A DNA stretch of 21,800 nt from NCBI GenBank assembly GCA_025786725.1, contig JAHLTZ010000150.1, positions 1-21,800 on the forward strand, read 5' to 3'. This document shows positions 1 to 7,832 of this stretch, in pieces (within the stretch, counting starts at the first letter, position 1; every line of letters begins with the position of its first letter). The notes below the pieces were generated by a model that saw nothing but the letters and a program-made list of their open reading frames with translations, was not told the origin of the DNA and made no database searches. The translations under genes and the position numbers were made by a program. This DNA comes from Syncephalis fuscata (Eukaryota > Zoopagomycota > Zoopagomycetes > Zoopagales > Piptocephalidaceae).

Positions 1-1194
1 ACAATCCAAAGCATAACAGCATGTGTGTATTTGCAGGTTTATTAAACGCTATGTACAATGTTTTGTTTTCGTGCACTACTTTCGTTTAGCGTTATTGTTC
101 TAGCTGCATCATCAATAGTTAGATCATTGATAAACTCAATCTAACATGGTATGACAATAATAATTTGCTATAAGCTAAACCAGTAAGCCTTTGGGCTGCT
201 AATTGTTTTTCCATTGGCTTCTGCTTTGGCTTGTTCTTCTACATTCTATCTTGCTTAACTTGGCAGGATTGGTTTCAGAAATGTAAGCAGCACTTAGGCC
301 TTGGATGATCATCAATTGATATGCAATCCGCCGTCATTATGCACCTAAAATTGCTGGTACTTGGTTAGTACTTTTTTTGTGTCTATTCTAGTGTCTGCAT
401 ATTGTATTGCGTGTGGTTTAGCCGATCCAATCTAGTTTACAACTGAAAAGTGATGACGAAAATGACATGTTGAAACGTTTCATTGCTCAAAATGCTGTGA
501 TGCATTATGGTACAAACAATACTTATTGTATAGTTGCTTTCAGTTGATTTAGATTAACCGCCATTTGAATGATGGTGGTTGCACAGCATGTAGCATGATA
601 TGCCTGGATGTAATATATTTGTGAATTCAAAGCAATGATTACCCCATAATAGTGAGCATAGTGTCAAATGAAATGCACGCATGTACCAATCAACACACTT
701 TATAATCTAGAAATTACGGCTGACCTATGTATAGCAGTAAAAACCTGTATAGAATACCAGTTTGATACATTAAACTTGTTTTTGCATCAGTGTTGTGTGC
801 TATTCTGTATGCATGTAGATATTGAAGACCGAGTCGATAGAAATGACAGCAAATACATCGTTATCGTTTTTATAAAGCAAGCAATATACTTGTTTTTACC
901 AAATAGTTAGACCGTATAACAAATAATACAGACTAATGTATCTATTTGTGTCGCATATGTATTGGATTATTACCATTACCGTTACTTATGCAAATGACTG
1001 GCAGATTGAAATAAAGACCGTGCAAGTTAAAATCAAGACTGGTCAGGTTGAAATCAAGGCGAGAAGCATCCTATTACACCATGAAACTATTGGTACATGC
1101 ACGCCGCAAACCATTAGTTCGATTGATTTATTGGTTCATATTACACATCAATGGTGTACCTCATACTACAGTATACTAGCATCCCAGTATAGTC
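1..1194. other. Intergenic, upstream region of the micro-exon gene
   Basis: This is AT-rich sequence. Two short plus-strand open frames (668-910 and 936-1208) have no recognisable domain, signal or splice context, and the second runs across the TATA box of the next gene, so I read them as chance frames. Apart from the short repeats near 1004-1060, nothing could be supported here. Confidence 0.5.
1004..1060 (+). repeat. Three imperfect ~21-bp tandem repeats upstream of the TATA box
   Basis: Copies start at about 1004, 1025 and 1046 and share a core like GTTGAAATCAAGAC. They lie about 140-195 bp upstream of the TATA box of the micro-exon gene. They could be an upstream activating element, but this is inferred from position alone; chance similarity in AT-rich DNA is possible. 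Confidence 0.35.
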
Positions 1195-1199
1195 ATAAA

Positions 1200-1207
1200 T
1201 ATAAATA
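1200..1207 (+). promoter_or_regulatory. TATA box of the micro-exon secreted-peptide gene
   Basis: TATAAATA is a full match to the eukaryotic TATA consensus. It lies 137 bp upstream of the ATG at 1345. The stretch between them is pyrimidine-rich (CTCTAC, CTCTCC, CTCTAC at about 1250-1310), as in leaders of strongly expressed fungal genes. The ATG has A at -3 (context CACC-ATG). Initiation would be expected near 1230-1245. Confidence 0.6.
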
Positions 1208-1344
1208 GCCCACAAAATATGCACAATCAATTGCAATATCATTATCACACTCTACTTCTTGCTATAAACGCACTACTCTCCACTTTATACCAACCGCACT
1301 CTACTATTCCTTTTATTTGTTTGTCTTAACAAATCGATATCACC

Positions 1345-4300
1345 ATGAAGCTTTCCATTGCTGTCGTTTGCACCATTGTCGTGGCTATCATGGCCAGTAC
1401 AGCCATGGTGGATGCTAATCCAGCCATAGTTCGTCGTGATGGTATGTTGCAATAATAGACATGTCACAGAATCATGCTTATTAACAGTATTTTTAAATAA
1501 TAATTATAATAGCCAGTAGGTTGTGCTGCGTATTAACTGACTATTCGCTAACTATATCACGTATTGTGTATCGATAACTTAACATTAATAGTTGGTGGGT
1601 TGTATTACATATCAATAGAGCATCTACTAATTATGTACCATGTACTGTGCCCATTAATAACTTAATATTAGAGGATTGTAAGTTATATGTATATTAACTG
1701 ATCACTTACTAATTGCATGTTATACACCATGTTTATCAATGACTTCATATCAATAGGTCGTAGGTTGTATTGTATATCAATTGACTACTTACCAATTACA
1801 TGCTATGCACCCTTTGCATCAACAACTTAATACTAATAGGTCGTAAGTAATATTGTATATTGCTAACTTATAAATTAATTTCCATTTATTATTTGTATTA
1901 AAAACCTTATTAATAGGAGGTAGGTGGTACTCTATATTAACTGATCACTCACTAATCACATGTTATACACCATGTTTATCAATGGCTTCATATCAATAGG
2001 CCGTAAGTTATATTGTATATCAATTGATTACTCACTAATTATACGTTATGCACCATGTGTATTAACAACTTAATATTAATAGGCGGTAAGTGGTATTGTA
2101 TATTGACTGGCTTATAAATTAATTGTATAACATATATTATGTATATCAACAACCTAATACCATAGCGGGTAAGTTGTATTGTGTATTACTTGACTATGTG
2201 CTAATTCTATGCCATGCGCTACGTATATCAACAACTTGATACTAATAGCATGTAAGTTATTGTATATTAATTAAACATTGGCTAATTATATATTATGTGC
2301 TGCGTATATCAACAACTAATGCTAATAGGTTGTAAGTTGTATTGTATGTTGATGGCGTATAAACTAATTATATATCATGTATTGCGCACATTGATAACTT
2401 AATTCCATAGTTAGTAAGTTGTATTATATATTAATTGAGTATTAACTAATTATATATCATGTACTATGTGTATCAATAACTTAATATAATAGAAAGTAAG
2501 TGGCATTTTATATAAGCTAATTACTCACTGATTATATTCATGTACTGTATGTATCAATTTAATATTAATAGAATGTAAGTTGTATTGTATATTATTTTTA
2601 TTTTTATTTTGAAGAGCTTGTGAGCCCCCGCTGCGCATAATTAAAGAATTTGTGCTGCTTCCCACTATATTTGGACTTTTCCAAACTTTTAACGGGTGGA
2701 CTGCCACGTTTTTGCGCAAAATCTGGTCCATATAGATTTTACACGGGGGCCATCTTCTTTTAAATGGTGCTACACAGCACTATTCTCTTGAAGTTGGTCC
2801 CAATTGGGTTTTCCTCGACTATTCTGGCCAAGGTCTTGTTTCCGGACCTACTTATTGGGTTCTGGTTTGCAATTTGTTAACTAGAGAAAACTGGGGGGGA
2901 TTTTCCACTTAAGGATTGGTTCAAACTGAGGTTTGAATCCGAAGCCTTCAGCTCGGGAGACGCTGCCTTACCAACTGGGCTAGCAACGTCCCCTTGTATT
3001 GTATATTAACTGACTACTTACTAATTATATATTGTGTATTGTGTGTATCGATAACTCAATATTAATAGGCGGTAAGTGGTAGTATATATTAATTGACTAT
3101 ACATTAACTATACTATTTACTGGTGGTATTAATTATTTAATATTAATAGCTTGTAAGTTGTATTGTATATTAACTATGTTATTTACTGCTTATACTAATT
3201 ATTTAATATTAATAGATTGTAAGTAGTATTGTATATTAACTATGTTATTCGCTGATTATACTAATTATTTAATGTTAATAGATTGTAAGTTGCATTGTAT
3301 ATCAACTATTATTTACTAATTATACTAATTATTTAATATTAATAGTCTGTAAGTTGTATTGTATATTAACTGACTATACATTAACCATGCTATTTACTAA
3401 TTATACTAATTATTTAATATTAATAGCTTGTAAGTTGTATTGTATATTAACTAACTATGCATTAACCATGCTATTTACTGGTGGTATTAATTATTTAATA
3501 TTAATAGTGCGTAAGTTGTATTGTATATTAACTATGTTATTCACTGATTATATTAATTATTTAATATTAATAGGGTGTAAGTGGCATTGTATATTAACTA
3601 ACTATACATTAACCATACTATTTACTGGTGGTATTAATTATTTAATATTAATAGCCTGTAAGTTGTATTGTATATTAACTATGTTATTCACTGATTATGC
3701 TAATTATATAATATTAATAGGCAGTAAGTTGTATTGTATATTAACTAACTATACATTAACTATGTTATTTACTTATTATACTATTATTTAATACTAATAG
3801 ATGGTAAGTGATATTGCATATTAACTGACTATACATTAACTATGTTATTTACTGATAATATTAATTATTTAATATTAATAGCGGGTAGGTGTTATTGTAT
3901 ATTATTTAAATATACATTAACTATGTTATTTACTAATTATACCAATTATTTAATGTTAATAGAGTGTAAGTTGTATTATATATTGACCATGCTATTTACT
4001 GATTATACCAATTATTTAATGCTAATAGGCGGTAAGTTTATTATATATTAATTAATTACTAATTGTATTAATTATTTAATATTAATAGATTGTAAGTTGT
4101 ATTGTATATCAACTATGTTATTTACTGCTTATACTAATTATTTAATATTAATAGCTTGTAAGTTGTATTGTATATTAATTATGTTATTTACTGATTATAC
4201 TAATTATTTAATATTAATAGATTGTAAGCAGTATTGTATATCAACTAACTATACATTAACTATGTTATTTACTGGTTATACTAATTATTTAATATTAATA

Positions 4301-4759
4301 GGGCGTAAGTTGTATTGTGTATTAACTGACTATACATTAACCATGCTATTTACTGGTGATATTAATTATTTAATACTAATAGGCAGTAAGTAGTATTTTA
4401 TATTAACTGACATACATTAACTATGTTATTTACCGACTATACCAATATTCAATATTAATAGTATGTAAGTAGTATTATATATTAACTGACTGCATTAATT
4501 ATACTATTTACTGATTATACTAATTATTTAATGCTAATAGGCCGTAAGTAGTATTGTATATTAACTGACTGCATTAATTATACTATTTACTGATTATACT
4601 AATTATTTAATGCTAATAGGCCGTAAGTAGCACTGTATATTGATGTCTTATATGTTAATTATATGACATATAATATCTATTTGTAAATACAGCATAATCA
4701 ATGGTTGCAAGACATTAGCATTAATAGTGCAATCAAATCACTATTCCAATACACTTTAG
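1345..4759 (+). CDS. Secreted cysteine-rich peptide gene built from ~36 consecutive 3-nt micro-exons
   Basis: Exon 1 is 1345-1441: 32 codons plus one G (phase 1), followed by donor GTATGT. It encodes a signal peptide (MKLSIAVVCTIVVAIM start, cleavage near AMVDA-NP) and a short pro-segment ending in a dibasic RR. Micro-exons then begin at 1513, 1592, 1672 (6 nt), 1757, 1840, 1917, 2000, 2083, 2166, 2249, 2329, 2411, 2493, 2572, 3069, 3150, 3216, 3282, 3346, 3427, 3508, 3574, 3655, 3721, 3801, 3882, 3963, 4029, 4089, 4155, 4221, 4302, 4383, 4462, 4541 and 4620. All are 3 nt except the third. The terminal exon starts at 4728 and its stop TAG is 4757-4759. The spliced frame is 240 nt, 79 residues, without internal stop. 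Six cysteines fall at precursor positions 37, 44, 48, 57, 61 and 68, spaced x6, x3, x8, x3, x6, like a disulfide-stapled helical hairpin. Splicing is inferred, not observed. Function is unknown; an effector, defence or signalling peptide are all possible. Confidence 0.8.
2580..2594 (+). repeat. Left target-site duplication of the SINE
   Basis: The 15-mer TTGTATTGTATATTA is repeated exactly at 2994-3008. It is part of the normal intron repeat unit; removing the insert and one copy restores an ordinary unit giving an 80-nt intron. Confidence 0.85.
2595..2993 (-). mobile_element. tRNA-derived SINE inserted antisense in the micro-exon array
   Basis: On the minus strand the ~399-bp element begins with a tRNA-like head. 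Box A (TAGCCCAGTTGGTAAGGC) is at 2965-2982 and box B (GGATTCAAACC) at 2930-2940, at tRNA-like spacing, so it carries an internal Pol III promoter. A tRNA-unrelated body follows, ending in an A-rich tail (complement of the T-rich 2595-2614). It is flanked by an exact 15-bp duplication, the mark of LINE-assisted retroposition. It sits inside the intron between micro-exons 14 and 15 and expands it from about 80 to 494 nt. No protein is encoded. Its family is not recognised. Confidence 0.85.
2994..3008 (+). repeat. Right target-site duplication of the SINE
   Basis: This is an exact 15-bp copy of 2580-2594, directly abutting the tRNA-like head of the element at 2993. After it the intron repeat unit resumes mid-unit. 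Confidence 0.85.
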
Positions 4760-5857
4760 GTATATATTCGGTGAAAAGCAAGACCATTTGACAACTACGC
4801 CGTCCTGTCTATCCATATAAGTTTTGGCCAATGCTCCGGTTTATCCAGTTTTTAATTAATGGAATCATTATTTTATCAACAAGCTTGCATTTAGCTGTTT
4901 TTATTCAACTGTGCAGGCATATAGTAATAGACTTGTGGTTTCATCTTAACTGTATACAATCAAATTGCTATATCAATAACCATGTTTTATTTGCATCCAA
5001 TAATGGCAATTATTGATCAAATAGTTAAATTAACAAAAGACATGCACAATTATATTTTATTAGCCATAAGCATAGGATGGTATGAATATGGTAATGTTAA
5101 ATATGGATATTGTAATGATAAATGTTGGCAATAAAGTTGGCTGTGCTTATTTTTAAATATACCATGGATAGTAACAAATCTATCACTATCATATAAGAAA
5201 ATGATATTGTACCAATATTGATATAGAATAAGCATCGATTGCTAACAACTTGGCACTACATTGTGACGACTAGCAACTTAATGGCTACCGTCTTGTTTAC
5301 GCTTACTTCTATCATCCAAGCATTAGTGGCTACTAATTAATTGCTTAATATAACATGAACCGATGTTATTATAAAATAAACAATAAATGATTTTCCTTTT
5401 AATTATTGATTACCATAGTTAAGCTTTTAATAACTAAATAACATTTGTAACTAAAGCAGAAAAAAGAATACAGCACCAAAGATATAGATGTGTATTATAA
5501 TTCCAATAAAGCTAGTGTTTTATAGTATATACTGTTGTTAATAGAATTGAACTTTGTCCATAAGGTTGCTTATATGTCAGTAGATAACAAGTATTTACTG
5601 GTTATGTCCTTGTATAAATGTTTGTTTATGATTGTTAGTACTAGTATTTAGTATATTGTTGCTGTGGCTATTTATATGTTATCATTGGCATATTGTTTAA
5701 TTACATAGTGGACTTTATGGATCAATTTCATGGTAGATAATTACGCGACCATAATACTGTAATTCGGTGCCGTAAAAATGTAATATTTATATATTTTTAA
5801 TAACTATGGCCATTATAAAGATGTAATGTGTTTGTTTCTAACAATCAAGCTATTCCA
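4760..5857. other. AT-rich region downstream of the micro-exon gene
   Basis: The 3' UTR of the micro-exon gene must start here. The first clear AATAAA found is near 5374, about 600 nt past the stop, so the true poly(A) signal may be a weaker variant nearer the stop. Short frames at 4831-5016 (plus) and 5050-5235 (minus) have no coding character I can recognise. Confidence 0.45.
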
Positions 5858-6201
5858 AAAAATGATTTCAACATAACTAGGTAGTAAATGTTAATATGGC
5901 ATTACAAATCATGTATAACTTTACATATAATAAAGCAAACCACTTAATATTGTGCACAAGTATACACACGACATATAGATAGCTACTGGCAAATTACACT
6001 GCGGCTGTATTGCGTGATGATGTAATAGTTGTGATAATAGGCTAGTAAATGTGTAAAATGGCCATTTTTTACCAACCATGAACTATATAACTAAACGATA
6101 TCAAAATAATTGCCAAATTCGTGTTCTCCATGCTTAGTTATACAGATTGGTATGATTTATAGAACGCCGATTTTTGCAAAAAAAGTTCGCCAAAAATGCA
6201 A
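5858..6201 (+). repeat. Left arm of a 344-bp inverted repeat
   Basis: The arm is the reverse complement of 6401-6744 over its whole length with about 11 mismatches and no gaps (about 97% identity); 10 of the 11 are transitions. Its outer end reads AAAAATGATTTCAACATAAC and its inner end is near CGCCAAAAATGCAA. I found no coding frame and no clear target-site duplication. Confidence 0.9.
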
Positions 6202-6400
6202 CTTGCATGTTATTAATTAACGAAAAGTGCTTAAACTTTGTGACTTTAATACTTTTAATGTTAAGAATTAAATTTGGGCTAGAGTAAATCTAAAGCGCTC
6301 TATAATACTAGACAATTATAATAGCAAGCTAGTATGCAGAAATACCAATGTAAAGTGGCAATATATGTTATATACATACATGTATCTAATTATACGTAAA
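6202..6400. other. 199-bp spacer between the inverted-repeat arms
   Basis: This is AT-rich, non-coding sequence. Weak complementarity continues a short way inward from both arms, suggesting the original palindrome was slightly longer. A transcript through the locus would form a hairpin of more than 300 bp with this as its loop. Confidence 0.7.
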
Positions 6401-6744
6401 TTGCATTTTTGGCAAACTTTTTTTGCAAAAACCGGCGTTCTATAAATCATACCAATCTGTATAACTAAGCATGGAGAACACGAATCCGGCAATTATTTTG
6501 ATATCCTTTAGTTATATAGTTTATGGTTGGTAAAAAATGGCCATTTTACACATTTACTAGCCTATTATCACAACTATTACATCATCACGCAATACAGCCG
6601 CAGTGTAATTTGCTAGTAGCTATCTATATGTCGCGTGTATACTTGTGCACAATATCAAGTGATTTGCTTTATTATATGTAAAGTTATACATGATTTGTAA
6701 CGCCATATTAACATTTACTACCTAGTTATGTTGAAATCATTTTT
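6401..6744 (-). repeat. Right arm of the 344-bp inverted repeat
   Basis: This is the complementary partner of 5858-6201. The equal arm lengths and absence of indels point to recent origin, gene conversion between arms, or selection on a foldback structure. It may be a foldback or MITE-like element, or two head-to-head copies of a short non-autonomous element. The family is not recognised. Confidence 0.9.
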
Positions 6745-7696
6745 AATACTACTTTATACTGTCACGGCATTGAAGCAATAGTTTCACATTTTAAATCTAT
6801 AAACTAGCATTTTATTGGTATTTAAGGCATAAATAAAATAATGTATTTTTACTACATTCATATCTATTAGAAATAAAATACTTACGCTTTTACGATGGAC
6901 ATATGTTAAAATACCATATAATGGCTGTATTGCTATGTTAGTGTGACTGATAGATATCAAAGGACATTTAGGTTCTGCTATTAGCTATGTTTAATACAAA
7001 TGATAGCATTATCAATGACAATAAATACAATATAGCCATAGTTGTATTTTGTTTCTATTTAGTATCATACAAGTTATTCGGCATATTATAGTTTAGATGT
7101 AATAATCAATGCTAACTGTGAAGTAGTTTATTATTTGTTTGCTATTAACCAAGCAAGACGCTGTATTTTAAACGTTAGCATAAGTGTTAGTAAACATCAG
7201 AAGCTAGCGCTATGGAATGACATCAAGATAAGCCATTGTTCAGCTAAGTTATAATTTTTAAATCAAAGCTGCAAAAACACTATAATTAATTTGAGAATAA
7301 TACAGTTAATAAAATACGTGAATTTATAAACTAATGTTTGTACTTGTTGTCACTACTATGAAAATGAAACCAATATGTGCACAGCTTGTCTCTGATCAGT
7401 ATTTAGTATAGCCCAGTTATAATAGAGCTTAGATAAGTCAATTTATTAAATTGGAATATCATCAATTTGGTTGGTTTATTGTATGGGTCAGCATGATCAC
7501 GTAAAGACATAACATTTAAATTGAATAAAACTAACGAGCTGAGACATTTATCAAGACAGTATTAAAATCTACAATTTAGTAAAAGCTACAACATGTAATT
7601 ACGTACGAAATATACAACATAAAAACACATTGGCAGAATAAAACATTCATTACACATTCATACTTATATTAAAGATGTTGTTTTAGTTGATAAAAC
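6745..7696. other. AT-rich intergenic region
   Basis: No gene, RNA or repeat could be supported. The right end probably contains termination sequences of the minus-strand repeat-protein gene. Confidence 0.5.
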
Positions 7697-7702
7697 TTTA
7701 TT
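7697..7702 (-). other. Putative poly(A) signal AATAAA of the repeat-protein gene
   Basis: AATAAA on the minus strand lies about 130 nt past the stop codon at 7833-7835, a plausible distance for a 3' UTR in this AT-rich genome. The hexamer is common by chance here. Confidence 0.4.
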
Positions 7703-7832
7703 TGAAAAAGTTGTATCAGATATTCATTGTATTTACCGAGTTGTCGTCACAAAACGCAAACTGCGCGTACATAAGAGACATGAGCTAGAGCTTAGAGTAT
7801 TTAAAAACGCCGTTTATCTATTAAATCTAGAT

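Larger units (their letters stand above)
1513..4622 (+). repeat. Tandem array of micro-exon plus intron units (66, 81 or about 83 bp)
   Basis: Each unit reads TAG, then a variable triplet, then a donor (GTAAGT in 30 of 36, GTAGGT or similar in the rest), TTGTATTGTATATTAAC, a middle part, then a branch-like ACTAATTATT and TTAATATTAATAG. All 36 acceptors are TAG. Introns 1-14 are 71-80 nt and divergent; intron 15 is about 80 nt once the SINE is subtracted. From micro-exon 16 on they are nearly identical and mostly 63 or 76-78 nt, the difference being a 15-bp block (TGACTATACATTAAC). One is 57 nt and the last, before the terminal exon, is 105 nt. The array evidently grew by tandem duplication of intron plus micro-exon. 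The most variable position in each unit is the triplet between AG and GT. Confidence 0.9.

Noticed and set aside
668-1208. Two short plus-strand open frames before the micro-exon gene
   Set aside because: They have no signal, domain, splice context or promoter, and one crosses the TATA box.
3354-4393. Repetitive plus-strand frames (3354-3791, 3842-4051, 4097-4393) reading as LTMLFT-YTNYLILI-type repeats
   Set aside because: They arise because the unit lengths here (66 and 81 bp) are multiples of 3. Units with ~80-nt introns (83 bp) in the left half do not keep the frame, and stops interrupt it. The splice-unit reading explains the same sequence better.
1513-4622. CRISPR-like or plain minisatellite array
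   Set aside because: The variable part is only 3 nt, which excludes CRISPR spacers. A plain minisatellite does not explain the fixed AG-triplet-GT structure, the signal-peptide exon before it, or the in-phase terminal exon.
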